Assembly: GCF_004025535.1 (NCBI RefSeq)
Contig: NZ_QJRG01000042.1
Span: 124,001-188,000, forward strand
Reading direction: 5' to 3'
DNA length: 64,000 nucleotides
Origin: Pseudomonas alkylphenolica
GTDB lineage: Bacteria; Pseudomonadota; Gammaproteobacteria; Pseudomonadales; Pseudomonadaceae
The position numbers were made by a program, and so were the translations under genes. Below are positions 45,665 through 57,633 of this stretch, piece after piece. The notes below the pieces were generated by a model. The model did not search any database. It was given only the letters and a program-made list of their open reading frames with translations, and was not told the origin of the DNA. Position 1 is the stretch's first letter. Each line of letters opens with the position of its first letter.

Positions 45665-45755
45665 CATTCTGATCCGTATTTTTATGCGCTATCTGCATCT
45701 GTAATGAATGCCCGCACACTCCGACAATAAAGCACCCTCACCGTTCGGAGTTCAT

Positions 45756-45839
45756 ATGGGCAAGCTTGCGATTTTCGTGGTCGGTTTTCTGCTGCTCGCC
45801 ATCGGCATTGGCGCCTTGGGGACCATTTCGCCGTTGTAA
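45756..45839 (+). CDS. 27-residue membrane protein
   Basis: Frame of 27 codons, ATG GGC AAG to TAA, with CGGAG five bases upstream. The peptide MGKLAIFVVGFLLLAIGIGA is one hydrophobic membrane span with a single basic residue at the N-terminus, followed by LGTISPL. I do not recognise it. It is separate from katG (terminator between) and lies 155 bases before the exopolyphosphatase gene on the same strand. Good ribosome site, clean start and a full transmembrane helix make it likely real. Confidence 0.65.
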   Translation: MGKLAIFVVGFLLLAIGIGALGTISPL

Positions 45840-45994
45840 GGCGTAAGCACCTGAAGTCTTTGTAAAAAATCAGCGATGACAGCCGGACCTCTGTCATCGG
45901 CTGTCATCTTTATGTCATCAACCGGGTGGAAGATCTCCGCAACTCGCCAGAGAGCCTCTGTCTGCTGACGGATGAACTTGCAAGGACACACCCA

Positions 45995-46930
45995 ATGAAA
46001 GGAGACACCTCTCTTTTTGCGGCCATCGACCTGGGCTCGAACGCGTTTCGTCTGATGATCGGTCAGCCGGCCAGGCGCAATCGCCAGTTCGTGATCGAGG
46101 AGGTGAAATCCTTGCGCGAACCCGTCCGTCTGGCCGAAGGTTTGCAAGACGGTGCCCTCGACGACTCGGCGCTGGACCGGGGCTGGCAGGCCCTGGCGCG
46201 ATTTGGCAAAAAGCTGCGTGGCTTCGAGGCCGGCCGTGTACGCGCGGTAGCCACCAGCGCCGTACGCGAGGCAGCCAATGCCCAGGTGTTTCTCGGTGAC
46301 GCCGAGCGTCACCTGGGTTTTCCCATCGACGTCATCTCCGGCCAGGAAGAAGCCCGCCTGGTGTACACCGGCGTCACCCACCGCAGCCCCTCTCCCGACA
46401 AGATGCGCCTGGTGGTGGATATCGGTGGCGGCTCCACCGAATTGATCCTGGGCTGGGGTGACCAGCCCTTGCTGACCGAGAGCATCAACGTCGGCAGCGG
46501 TACCTGGAGCACGCGCTTCTTTCCTGGCGGCCATGTCTCGCCGCAGGCGCTGCAGCAGGCCGAGCGCAATGCCATCCTGCAATTTGAGACGGTCGCCCGC
46601 CGCTACCGCCAGCTGGGCTGGCAGCAGGCGATCGGTTCCTCTGGCACCGCACGCATGCTGGCCAAGGTGCTCAGGGCCAATGCCCTGAACGACTATGGCG
46701 AAGGTGGCATCACCTACAGCGGCCTGCTGCGCCTGTCGTTGCTGCTGCTTGAGGCCGGGCACGTCGGCAACATCAAGCTGGGCGGCCTGCAAGCGCATCG
46801 CCAGAGCGTGTTGCCGGGCGGGCTTGCAGTGATGCTGGCCGCGTTCAAGGTATTCGCCATCCGCGACATGACCCCCTCCGAACCAGGCCTGCGTTTCGGC
46901 GTATTGCACGGCTTGATGCAACAGCGCTGA
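45995..46930 (+). CDS. short Ppx/GppA family phosphatase
   Basis: ASKHA-fold phosphatase of 311 residues acting on polyphosphate or pppGpp. It has phosphate loops AAIDLGSNAFRLMIGQ near the N-terminus and RLVVDIGGGSTELILG near residue 140, with the catalytic Glu in ISGQEEARLVYTGV and the ATSAVREA motif. It lacks the C-terminal HD domain of full-length Ppx, so it is the single-module kind. ATG 45995 follows AAGGA at nine bases; the longer frame to 45926 has no ribosome site. Confidence 0.88.
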   Translation: MKGDTSLFAAIDLGSNAFRLMIGQPARRNRQFVIEEVKSLREPVRLAEGLQDGALDDSALDRGWQALARFGKKLRGFEAGRVRAVATSAVREAANAQVFLGDAERHLGFPIDVISGQEEARLVYTGVTHRSPSPDKMRLVVDIGGGSTELILGWGDQPLLTESINVGSGTWSTRFFPGGHVSPQALQQAERNAILQFETVARRYRQLGWQQAIGSSGTARMLAKVLRANALNDYGEGGITYSGLLRLSLLLLEAGHVGNIKLGGLQAHRQSVLPGGLAVMLAAFKVFAIRDMTPSEPGLRFGVLHGLMQQR

Positions 46931-47180
46931 ACAGCACTGCGCGGCCGGTTATCCCTCCCCGCCGCGCCGTCATCGCCTGCCGAAAAATTGCACGGTTGTC
47001 CTTTGCCACAGCTTGTAACTTGGCGATAACCATCTACGGTTATTTCTATTCCTTCACTCCCCTGACTGGCTGCTGATCAATAGCGCTATATAACGACTGC
47101 TGCGCACCGTGGAAACCGCGCATACGCTCGCCAGGATTCGAACGTACACACGACTCAGATCTGTCCCAAGGAGCTACACC

Positions 47181-47855
47181 ATGAAGTCGAAGCACCTGTT
47201 GTTTACGTTGTGCGTGACCTCGCTGGCGCTGTCCGGCTGTGCAAACAAGTACGTGGAACCCGACCAGTACTCCGGATTCCTGAAAAACTACAGCGCGCTC
47301 AAAGAAGCCGAGTCGCCTTCCGGCGCACCGGTCATGCGCTGGATTGACCCGTCGGTGAACGTCGGCAAGTTCAACAGTGTGTACATAGAGTCGAGCCAGT
47401 TCTATCCCAAGCCACAAGCAACCGACAAGATTCCGGACACCACCCTGCAAGGCATCACCCGCTACTACAACCAGTCCCTGCAAAACGAATTTGCCAAAGA
47501 GCTGCCGCTGGCCAAGGGCCCGGGCCCTGGCGTGCTGATCGTGCGCCCGGCGATCACCGCCGTGAGCGCATCGACCAAAGGCCTGCGCCCGTATGAAGTG
47601 ATCCCGATTGCCCTGATTGCCGCTGGCGTCAGCACCGCGACCGGCATTCGCGACCAGGACACCAGCCTGTCAACCGAAGCGGCGTTCATCGACTCCGACA
47701 GCGGCAAGGTCGTCGCTCAGGTCGTGCGCAAAGGCGCCGGTTCCGACCTGGAAAACTCCGACCAGGTGATGACCGCCAAAGACGCCAAGGCGGTACTCGA
47801 CGGCTGGGCGATCGACATGGCCAAGTCCTTTGAGCAGCTCAAAACCAAGAAATAA
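47181..47855 (+). CDS. DUF3313 lipoprotein
   Basis: Lipoprotein of 224 residues. The signal peptide ends with the lipobox LALSGC. The mature part matches DUF3313: YSGFLKNYSALKEAESPSGAPVMRWIDPS, FNSVYIESSQFYPKPQ, GVLIVRPAITAVSAS, and a SEAAFID-like strand. Role unknown, periplasmic side of a membrane. AAGGAG lies eight bases before ATG 47181. The 250 bases before it hold no gene. Confidence 0.85.
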   Translation: MKSKHLLFTLCVTSLALSGCANKYVEPDQYSGFLKNYSALKEAESPSGAPVMRWIDPSVNVGKFNSVYIESSQFYPKPQATDKIPDTTLQGITRYYNQSLQNEFAKELPLAKGPGPGVLIVRPAITAVSASTKGLRPYEVIPIALIAAGVSTATGIRDQDTSLSTEAAFIDSDSGKVVAQVVRKGAGSDLENSDQVMTAKDAKAVLDGWAIDMAKSFEQLKTKK

Positions 47856-47979
47856 GACAGTGCGTCTACCTGCCTGGTACAGCCCCGCCAGTGACGGCAC
47901 CCCGGGGTTGTGCCTGGCCATTGACCCGCCATGATTCGATGGGCAAGCAAGCCCGCGGGGTGACTGTTCGGGAGGCTGG

Positions 47980-49284
47980 ATGAAACGTAAATCGGGTTAC
48001 CTTGCACAGGGTCAACACCTAACCGGTCTTGCTGTGTGCCTGTGCCTACTCAGCGCAAAATCATGGGCCGGCGGTATATTCATCTATGAGGCCGGCCAGG
48101 AAGGCATGGGCCTGGCCAACGCAGGTTCTGCGGCACTTGCCACTGACCCCAGCGTGCTGATGAGCAACCCCGCCGCCATCACCCAGTTGCAGGGCACCCA
48201 GATCAGCGCCAGCGGCCAGCTGATTCTTGGCGACCTGAAATTTTCTCGCGACAGCAACAACCAGTTCAGCGGCAACGAAGGCGGCAACGCCCTTGAATAC
48301 CTGCCCGGCACCAGCCTGTTCGTCAGCCACCAGATCGACGAGCGCTCGGCCGTCGGCTTTGGCATGTACGGCAACTTCGGCCTGGCGCTGGACTATGACG
48401 ACGACTGGACCGGTCGCTATTTCACCCAGGAAGCCGCCGTGATCGGCGTGTCGTTCCAGCCAACCTTCGCCTACAAATTTACCGATGACCTCTCGGTGGG
48501 CATTGGCCCACGCATCATGTATGCCTACTACCGCACCGAGATGGCCATCAACAACAACCTGCTCGGCCTGCGCGACAGCCCCGACGGGCAACTGGAATAC
48601 AAGGACACCGATGTCGGCACCGGGGTCAACGTCGGCGTGCACTACCGCCTGGGCCCGCGCACCCAGTTGGGCCTCGCCTACACCAGCAAGGTCGACCTGG
48701 AGTTCAAAGACCGCCCCAGCGTGCACAAGGTCGACAACCCGATCATCAACGCGGCGCTCAGGCGCCTGGACGTGGACGACCTGGAGCTGGACATGTCGGT
48801 GCCGCAGACCGTGCTGTTCAGCGTCGCGCATGACCTTGATGATCAATGGAAGCTGCTCGGTAGCCTCGGCTGGCAGGACTGGAGCGAGTTCGGCGAGATT
48901 GGCGTGGACGTGGACACCGATGCCGCAGGTGACGTCAGCCGCTCGGTCAGCCGCAAATACAAAGACACCTGGCACGCCTCGCTGGGCGCCCAGTACCAGA
49001 TCGACCCGCGCCTGCGCTGGAGTGTCGGCCTGGGCTACGACAGTTCGGCGGTGGATGACAAGGACCGCACCGTAGACAACCCCATGGGCGAAGCCTGGCG
49101 CCTGGCGACCGGGATCAACTACGAACTGGAAAAAGGCCTTGATGTGCACATGGCCTACACCCTGGTGTGGCTGGGCGATATGGACGTCGACCAGACCAAG
49201 GCGCGTTCGGGCGATACCCTTTCCGGCACCTACAAAAACGCGGCGCTGCACATCATCGGCGGTGGTGCGACCTGGCGGTTCTAG
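47980..49284 (+). CDS. FadL/OmpP1 family outer-membrane transporter
   Basis: Outer-membrane channel of 434 residues for hydrophobic compounds such as long-chain fatty acids or aromatics. A signal peptide ends near SWAGG. The mature N-terminus GGIFIYEAGQEGMGLANAGSAALATDPSVLMSNPAAITQLQGTQ is the FadL hatch pattern, with NPAA as its mark. The barrel repeats follow and end IIGGGATWRF with the terminal Phe. GGGAGG precedes ATG 47980. Monocistronic. Confidence 0.9.
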   Translation: MKRKSGYLAQGQHLTGLAVCLCLLSAKSWAGGIFIYEAGQEGMGLANAGSAALATDPSVLMSNPAAITQLQGTQISASGQLILGDLKFSRDSNNQFSGNEGGNALEYLPGTSLFVSHQIDERSAVGFGMYGNFGLALDYDDDWTGRYFTQEAAVIGVSFQPTFAYKFTDDLSVGIGPRIMYAYYRTEMAINNNLLGLRDSPDGQLEYKDTDVGTGVNVGVHYRLGPRTQLGLAYTSKVDLEFKDRPSVHKVDNPIINAALRRLDVDDLELDMSVPQTVLFSVAHDLDDQWKLLGSLGWQDWSEFGEIGVDVDTDAAGDVSRSVSRKYKDTWHASLGAQYQIDPRLRWSVGLGYDSSAVDDKDRTVDNPMGEAWRLATGINYELEKGLDVHMAYTLVWLGDMDVDQTKARSGDTLSGTYKNAALHIIGGGATWRF

Positions 49285-49355
49285 GTTTCATCCACGAACA
49301 CACGTGCCGCCAGCGCTGACCGTGACGGCATGTGTGTCGATTCGCTTTCCCTCAT

Positions 49356-50402
49356 CTACCACTGCTGCATCAGCGGCTCCGGCCCGGCCAGCGCCGGGAA
49401 ATGCGGCAACACCTCTTCTGCCAGTTCCTGAATGATCTGCGCAACCGGCCGCTGCGCCATCTGGATGCCCAGCGCGGCATGATTGACCCCGGCATCACGC
49501 CATTCGCCCAGCAGGTCGATCAAGCCATTGCGGCCGGTCTTGAGGACATAACCGCCCTGCAGTGGCGTACGCGGGAAGTTCGGGTCATCGGCCAAATCAA
49601 TCCATTCGTTGGTCATGTGCGGGCGAAAGCCGCCACCGGGAATCGCCGCACGCCAGGCGCGGATCTTTTCTGCCAGGCGCCGGGGCCCCAGGATGTTATG
49701 GGTAGCGTCGGGAAAGGTCAGCCAGCCGTCGGCCTGCTCACCCAGCCACGCCATCGATTGCTGCGATGAGCCGGTGACGATGAGCGGAATACGCCCGGTG
49801 ACGGGCTTGGGCAGCAACTGTGCTTCGCTCAAGCGTCCCAAGGGCGACTGAATGTTCGCGGGCGAAGCGGCCAGCAGTTGCCGAAAGTAGTCCACCGACT
49901 GCGCAAACCGTTCACCCCGTTCGGCATGCGCCAGGCCGTAGGCCGGAAACTCCACGGCCCGGTCGCCCGTGGCGATGCCCATCACTAGGCGGCCGCCAGA
50001 CAGGCAATCGAGTGTCGCCGCCGATTTCGCCAGGTCGATGGGATGGCGCAGCGAGAAGATCGCGCTGCCGGTCACCAGCGCAATCTGCCGTGTTTGCGCG
50101 GCCAGGTAAGCCAGGTAGGTAAAGGGGTCGAACACTTGCCCGGCATCGCCGAACGCAGGATCGAACAACGGTACATCCCGCACCCAGGCGGCAGCGAAGC
50201 CCAGGCGGTCGATTTCACTGACCTGCTGTGCCTGGCCGATCAGAACGGCCATGTCGCCAGAAAAAAAGCGCAGTGGCAGGAAAATCCCCAGGGTGAGTTG
50301 ATCGGGGGCAAACATGCGCCGGTAGCCGGGGTGGCCGGCAAACGCAGAGGCGTTGGCACCGCGTGTTACAGGGGCGGTAAAACGATGGGTTGTCGCGTTC
50401 AT
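49356..50402 (-). CDS. LLM class flavin-dependent oxidoreductase
   Basis: Luciferase-like monooxygenase of 348 residues. It begins with FAGHPGYRRMFAPDQLTLGIFLPLRFFSGDMAVL, then IDRLGFAAAWVRDVPLFDPAFGDAGQVFDP, RQIALVTGSAIFSLRHPIDLAKSAATLDCLSGGRLVMGIATGDRAVEF, and PLIVTGSSQQSMAWL. This resembles the TIGR03571-type group. AAGGAAG lies before ATG 50402. It follows the GST gene by 22 bases in the same operon. Substrate unknown; the LysR gene on the other side probably controls the pair. Confidence 0.85.
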   Translation of the reverse strand: MNATTHRFTAPVTRGANASAFAGHPGYRRMFAPDQLTLGIFLPLRFFSGDMAVLIGQAQQVSEIDRLGFAAAWVRDVPLFDPAFGDAGQVFDPFTYLAYLAAQTRQIALVTGSAIFSLRHPIDLAKSAATLDCLSGGRLVMGIATGDRAVEFPAYGLAHAERGERFAQSVDYFRQLLAASPANIQSPLGRLSEAQLLPKPVTGRIPLIVTGSSQQSMAWLGEQADGWLTFPDATHNILGPRRLAEKIRAWRAAIPGGGFRPHMTNEWIDLADDPNFPRTPLQGGYVLKTGRNGLIDLLGEWRDAGVNHAALGIQMAQRPVAQIIQELAEEVLPHFPALAGPEPLMQQW

Positions 50403-50424
50403 GGCACTTCCTTGATGCTGGGGT

Positions 50425-51060
50425 TCAGGGGCCTGTTGCCGGTGCGGGCAAACGAATGCCCCGCTGCACCGCCGGGCGCTGGTTGATGCGCGCGTACCAG
50501 TCACTCAGGTGGAGGTAACGGCTGAAGTCGAAGGCCACCAACCGGGCGATATGCATCCAGCCGAACGTGGCGATGTCGGCAATCGAATAGGCCTGCCCTG
50601 CCAGCCACGGCTGGGTTGCCAGGTGCTGGTCGAGGGTGGCGAAGGCCGCCTCGGTGAGTTGCCGGTAGCGGCTGATGGCTGCAGGGTTGGCTGTTTTATC
50701 AAAGCACTCGAAGTGCACACGCTGCCCCAGTAACGGGCCCATGCTCGCGCTGTGAAACATCAGCCAGGTAATGGTTGTCCAGTGTGCTTGCGGATGCGGG
50801 TCGTGCAGTTGCCCGCTCTTCTGAGCGAGGTACAGGAGAATGGCCGCTGACTCGAACAGGGTGATGCCACGCCCGCGGTCCACCAGCACCGGAATACGAC
50901 CGTAGGGGTTGAGGGCCAGGAACGGCGGTTGCCGGTGTTCGTCCAGGTCAATACGCACGTGGTGCAGCGTGTAGGCGAGCCCCATTTCTTCCAGCGCAAT
51001 GGTGATCTTGAAGCCATTGGGCGAGCTGTCGGTATACAGAATGAGATCGGGATCGAGCAT
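50425..51060 (-). CDS. glutathione S-transferase
   Basis: GST of 211 residues. Thioredoxin-like N-domain: LILYTDSSPNGFKITIALEEMGLAYTLHHVRIDLDEHRQPPFLALNPYGRIPVLVD, with ITLFESAAILLYLA (Glu-Ser pair binding glutathione); the N-terminal Asn-Gly-Lys pattern is the YfcG/YghU (Nu) kind, which has disulfide reductase activity. The helical C-domain ends IADIATFGWMHIARLVAF. First gene of the unit with the LLM gene; divergent from the LysR gene across 131 bases. Confidence 0.87.
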   Translation of the reverse strand: MLDPDLILYTDSSPNGFKITIALEEMGLAYTLHHVRIDLDEHRQPPFLALNPYGRIPVLVDRGRGITLFESAAILLYLAQKSGQLHDPHPQAHWTTITWLMFHSASMGPLLGQRVHFECFDKTANPAAISRYRQLTEAAFATLDQHLATQPWLAGQAYSIADIATFGWMHIARLVAFDFSRYLHLSDWYARINQRPAVQRGIRLPAPATGP

Positions 51061-51191
51061 GGACTCATTACCTCAGGCAAACTAACGTTTACGATGATTA
51101 GCTGACGGCCATGCTAGAGCGGTTACTCCTGACAAAAAAACGATAAGTTCTCCTCTCATACATTAGCTTTTCTAAACCAAGGAATCTTCCG

Positions 51192-52091
51192 ATGGGCGCT
51201 GTTCTCCCCTTGCTGGCGCTAAGGGCCTTCACTGAAACCGCACGCCTGGGCAGCCTGAAAGCGGCAGCGCAGCAACTGGGCGTGACGCCTGGAGCGATCA
51301 GCCAGCAGATTCGCCAGCTGGAGGAACGCCTCGGAGTTTCACTGCTGGTGCGCAGCCGCCAGGGTGTGCGCCTCACCGAAGCCGGTGCGCGTTTGCACCC
51401 GGGGTTGTCACGGGGGTTTGGCCAGATCGAGGGCGCGTTGGCAGATCTGCAGGCGATGAAGGTCGAACAGACCCTCACCATCAGCACCGTGCCGTCGTTT
51501 GCCTCCACCTGGCTGGTCCCACGCCTGGCCGACTTCAGCGCTCGCTATCCGGACATCGAAGTGCGCGTGGAGGCAACGGGCAAGCTGGTCGATTTCCAGC
51601 GCGAGCGGGTCGACATCGCCCTGCGCCATGGCCTGGGCCACTACCCGGGGCTGGAGTCGATCCCGCTGCTGGCGCCGGTACTGGTGCCGGTGGCCAGCCC
51701 GGCATTGCTGGCCAGCGGGCCGCCGATCAGCCACCCGCTGGACTGCCTGCATTACCCGCTGCTGCAGGACTCCGATCGCGCTGATTGGGCACTGTGGCTG
51801 CAAGCCCATGGCGTCGACGTAGACAGCAGCGCCCGCCGCGGCCCGAGTTTTGACGAGGAACTGCTGTTGTTGCGCGCGGCCGTCACCGGGCAAGGCATCG
51901 CCCTGGTGCAGGACAACCATGCCCGTGAGGACCTTGAAAACGGCACCCTGGTGATTGCATTGGACAGGCCCTGGCCAGCGCGGTTTGCCTACTACGCGGT
52001 GAGCCGACCGCAAGCGCTGCGCCAGGCGCATGTGCAGGCTTTTATCAACTGGCTGAAGGAGCAGGCGGGGGATGTGTCGGCGCTGCGCTGA
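51192..52091 (+). CDS. LysR family regulator, GcvA-like
   Basis: Regulator of 299 residues. N-terminal HTH: LLALRAFTETARLGSLKAAAQQLGVTPGAISQQIRQLEERLGVSLLVRSRQGVRLTEAG, which is the GcvA/TrpI subgroup form (AISQQIRQLEE). The rest is the two-lobed sensor (PSFASTWLVPRLADFSARYPDIEVRVEATGKLVDFQRERVDIALRHGLGHYPGLES). Divergent from GST/LLM, so likely their regulator. A TTAG-N5-CTAA dyad at 51163-51175 lies between. Not linked to the gcv locus despite the subgroup name. Confidence 0.88.
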   Translation: MGAVLPLLALRAFTETARLGSLKAAAQQLGVTPGAISQQIRQLEERLGVSLLVRSRQGVRLTEAGARLHPGLSRGFGQIEGALADLQAMKVEQTLTISTVPSFASTWLVPRLADFSARYPDIEVRVEATGKLVDFQRERVDIALRHGLGHYPGLESIPLLAPVLVPVASPALLASGPPISHPLDCLHYPLLQDSDRADWALWLQAHGVDVDSSARRGPSFDEELLLLRAAVTGQGIALVQDNHAREDLENGTLVIALDRPWPARFAYYAVSRPQALRQAHVQAFINWLKEQAGDVSALR

Positions 52092-52273
52092 AGGCTGTGT
52101 GGGTTGCTGGATTCTACGAGCGCTTCGCGCTAGCCGGCGATGGGGCGCACAGCGGCCCTGGTGAAGCAGCTCCTGCACAATGACCACCCATCAGCCAGAT
52201 TCCGCGCCAGCAGCAGGCCACTACACTGCATAAGGGGGATGAAATCAACGCACCTCAACTCAGGAGATCTGTG

Positions 52274-52714
52274 ATGAACAGAGCATCTTGGCTGGCGTTG
52301 GTAGTCGCTGTCGGGGCAATTTCAGGTTGCGCAAGCACCGAGGTTGTCGATGTCCCCCTCCAGGCTACCCCGGAAAACGCTCAGCATATCGCCCGGGCTA
52401 CCCTCAGCCCGGCGGGCACGCAAACCAGCATCATGCTCAACGTCGGTGGCGTGCCACACGACCTGGCCCTGCCCAGTCGCCTCGATACGGCCATCTACGC
52501 CGGTTCGTGTCAGCACCTGGCGGCGCAGCCGGCCTACACCACGCAACAGGCCAACAGCGTCGACTACCCCTCGATGGCACCACGCACCAAGCTGTGGGCG
52601 CAAGCCCCTGTAGCCTTGAGCGAACTAAGCAAGGGTGACTATGCCCTGCTCGTTCGCACCAGCCCGGCAGACGGCAGCCGTGCGATTTTCTGCGGCGACA
52701 TCAAGGCCGGTTAA
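52274..52714 (+). CDS. small lipoprotein
   Basis: Lipoprotein of 146 residues that I do not otherwise recognise. Lipobox AISGC near residue 19; mature part begins ASTEVVDVPLQATPENAQHIARATL, has two further Cys (GSCQHLA and IFCGDI), and ends FCGDIKAG. The Cys pair could form a disulfide in the periplasm. AGGAG lies before the ATG at 52274. A hairpin follows the stop. Confidence 0.75.
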   Translation: MNRASWLALVVAVGAISGCASTEVVDVPLQATPENAQHIARATLSPAGTQTSIMLNVGGVPHDLALPSRLDTAIYAGSCQHLAAQPAYTTQQANSVDYPSMAPRTKLWAQAPVALSELSKGDYALLVRTSPADGSRAIFCGDIKAG

Positions 52715-52737
52715 AGGAGTAACAAGCAAGCGTTTGG

Positions 52738-52773
52738 CACCGTGGCCGGCATGAATTACCCCAGGCCACGGTG
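52738..52773. terminator. stem between lipoprotein and lipA
   Basis: 10-bp perfect stem CACCGTGGCC / GGCCACGGTG with a 16-base loop, no T run, between two convergent genes. Confidence 0.55.
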
Positions 52774-52798
52774 ACGCTGCCTCCTTCATCCAGGCCAG

Positions 52799-53767
52799 TT
52801 AAAGCGCGTTCACTTGCTGGTCGGCATGGTAGGAAGAACGCACCAGCGGCCCCGACGCGACATTCCGGAAGCCCATCGCCAACGCCTGTTCGGCAAACCA
52901 GGCGAAGGTATCCGGGTGCACAAAGCGCTGCACCGGCAGATGGCTGCGCGACGGCTGCAGGTACTGCCCGAGGGTGAGCATGTCGACCTGATGTTCGCGC
53001 ATGCGCTGCATCACCTCGATCACTTCGTCATCGGTCTCGCCCAGCCCGAGCATCAGCCCGGACTTGGTCGGCACCCCCGGCACACGTTGCTTGAAGCGCT
53101 CGAGCAGATCCAGCGACCACTCGAAGTCCGAACCCGGCCGGGCGGCCTTGTACAGGCGTGGCACGGTCTCCAGGTTGTGGTTGAACACGTCCGGCGGTTC
53201 CTGCTCGGTGATCGCCAGGGCCACATCCATGCGCCCGCGGTAATCCGGCACCAGGGTTTCCAGCTGGATGCCCGGCGACAACTTGCGGATTTCCCGCAGG
53301 CAGTCGACGAAGTGCTGGGCGCCACCGTCGCGCAAATCATCACGGTCCACCGAGGTGATGACCACGTACTTCAGGCGCAAGTCAGCGATGGCAATCGCCA
53401 GGTTCTTCGGCTCGTCAGCGTCCAGTGGCTTGGGCCGGCCATGGCCGACATCACAGAACGGACACCGGCGGGTGCAGATGTCGCCCATGATCATGAAGGT
53501 TGCCGTACCACCGGAAAAGCACTCGCCCAGGTTCGGGCAGGACGCTTCTTCGCAGACGCTGTGCAGCTTGTGCTTGCGCAGCAGCGCCTTGACCCGCGCC
53601 ACCTCGGGTGCGGTGGGAATCTCCACGCGAATCCAGTCAGGCTTGCGTGGCACCTCTTCGGTGGGCAGGATCTTCACCGGAATGCGCGCCACCTTCTCGG
53701 CGCCGCGCAGCTTCACCCCGGCCTGCAGCGGTTGCGGGCGCGTGGCGACAGACTGGCTTGGGTTCAT
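52799..53767 (-). CDS. lipA: lipoyl synthase LipA
   Basis: Radical-SAM enzyme of 322 residues that inserts two sulfurs into protein-bound octanoyl groups to make lipoate. The auxiliary cluster motif [12 protein letters not shown] (C-x4-C-x5-C) and the radical-SAM motif CTRRCPFC (C-x3-C-x2-C) are intact, and the C-terminal RSSYHADQ is the family end. ATG 53767 follows AGGGG at seven bases. It is the last gene of the glycine operon, 13 bases after gcvT, so it likely lipoylates GcvH. No lipB is nearby. Confidence 0.92.
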   Translation of the reverse strand: MNPSQSVATRPQPLQAGVKLRGAEKVARIPVKILPTEEVPRKPDWIRVEIPTAPEVARVKALLRKHKLHSVCEEASCPNLGECFSGGTATFMIMGDICTRRCPFCDVGHGRPKPLDADEPKNLAIAIADLRLKYVVITSVDRDDLRDGGAQHFVDCLREIRKLSPGIQLETLVPDYRGRMDVALAITEQEPPDVFNHNLETVPRLYKAARPGSDFEWSLDLLERFKQRVPGVPTKSGLMLGLGETDDEVIEVMQRMREHQVDMLTLGQYLQPSRSHLPVQRFVHPDTFAWFAEQALAMGFRNVASGPLVRSSYHADQQVNAL

Positions 53768-53780
53768 GCTCATCCCCTGC

Positions 53781-54905
53781 TCAACCACGGTAGTAACGCT
53801 GGGCCACGAACGGCGTGCGCACCACGCGCATCGGCACCAACTTGCCGCGTACCTGGGCAAAGACTTCAGTCTCCAGTGCCGCATATTCGCTTTGCACAGT
53901 GCCCATCGCCAGCGGCCCACCCAGGCTCGGGCCGAAGCCGCCGCTGGTGACACGACCGATCACCTGCTCACGGGCATCGACGATCAATGCGCCTTCGCGC
54001 ACCGGCACCCGCTCACTGGGCAACAGGCCGACGCGCTTGCTGGCCACACCTTCACGCTGCTGGGCAAAGATCCGTTCGGCACCGGGAAAGCCGCCGGCGC
54101 GTACGCCATCGGCACGCCGGGCCTTGGAAATCGCCCAGGTCAGGCTGGCTTCGATCGGCGTGGTGGTCGCGTCCATGTCATGGCCGTACAGGCACAGGCC
54201 CGCTTCCAGGCGCAGCGAGTCACGGGCGCCCAGGCCGATGGCTTCGACCTCGGGCTCGGCCAGCAACGAGCGCGCGAGCATTTGCGCAGCCTCTGCCGGT
54301 ACGGAAATCTCGTAGCCATCCTCACCGGTGTAACCCGAGCGGCTGACGTAGCAGTCGACACCCAGCAAGCGCACCGGGGCGAACTGCATGAAGGTCATAC
54401 TGCCGACCTCAGGCGCCAGGCGCGCCAGCACCTTGGCCGCCGCCGGCCCCTGCAGGGCGAGCAAGGCGCGGCTGTCGAACAGCGATTCGACCTCGCACTG
54501 CCCTTCCAGGTGCTGCCGCAGGTGGGTCAGGTCCTGGTCTTTGCAGCCGGCGTTGACCACCAGGAACAGTTCATCGTTGCCGAGGTTGGCGACCATCAGG
54601 TCATCGAGGATGCCGCCTTCGGCGTTGGTGAACAGCGCATAACGCTGCATGCCCACCGGCAGGTCGATGATGTCGACCGGCACCAGCGCCTCCAGCGCCT
54701 TGGCCGCCTGGGCGCCACGCAGGCGGATCTGGCCCATGTGCGAGACGTCGAACAGCCCGGCCTGCTCACGGGTGTGCAAGTGCTCCTTGAGTACACCCAG
54801 CGGGTACTGCACCGGCATGGCGTAGCCGGCGAACGGCACCATGCGCGCGCCCAGTTCCAGGTGCAGACCATGCAACGGTGTTTGTTGTAGTTGTTCAGTG
54901 GACAT
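53781..54905 (-). CDS. gcvT: aminomethyltransferase GcvT (T-protein)
   Basis: Glycine cleavage T-protein of 374 residues. It transfers the aminomethyl carbon from GcvH to tetrahydrofolate and frees ammonia. Family marks: [50 protein letters not shown] at the N-terminus, [27 protein letters not shown] and the C-terminal domain ending [14 protein letters not shown] precedes ATG 54905, and the gene starts nine bases after sdaA. This is the Pseudomonas gcvT2 position. Confidence 0.95.
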   Translation of the reverse strand: MSTEQLQQTPLHGLHLELGARMVPFAGYAMPVQYPLGVLKEHLHTREQAGLFDVSHMGQIRLRGAQAAKALEALVPVDIIDLPVGMQRYALFTNAEGGILDDLMVANLGNDELFLVVNAGCKDQDLTHLRQHLEGQCEVESLFDSRALLALQGPAAAKVLARLAPEVGSMTFMQFAPVRLLGVDCYVSRSGYTGEDGYEISVPAEAAQMLARSLLAEPEVEAIGLGARDSLRLEAGLCLYGHDMDATTTPIEASLTWAISKARRADGVRAGGFPGAERIFAQQREGVASKRVGLLPSERVPVREGALIVDAREQVIGRVTSGGFGPSLGGPLAMGTVQSEYAALETEVFAQVRGKLVPMRVVRTPFVAQRYYRG

Positions 54906-54914
54906 GGGTGACTC

Positions 54915-56291
<1,377 letters not shown>

Positions 56292-56318
56292 ACACGCCTC
56301 CGCACTCGCGCCCAGGGG

Positions 56319-57572
<1,254 letters not shown>

Positions 57573-57633
57573 GGTGGGTTTCCTTCTTGTTCGGTTGGCA
57601 AGCAAGACCCGGACCGAATCCGGGCCAGGGCAA

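Noticed and set aside
52110..52190. REP element after the LysR gene
   Set aside because: Only a short AGCGC-TTC-GCGCT hairpin and a vague match to the REP ends; too degenerate to list.
57577..57592. CA motif before glyA (AACAAGAA)
   Set aside because: It fits the pattern but merges with the AAGGAAA ribosome site, and glyA is internal to the operon, so chance is likely.
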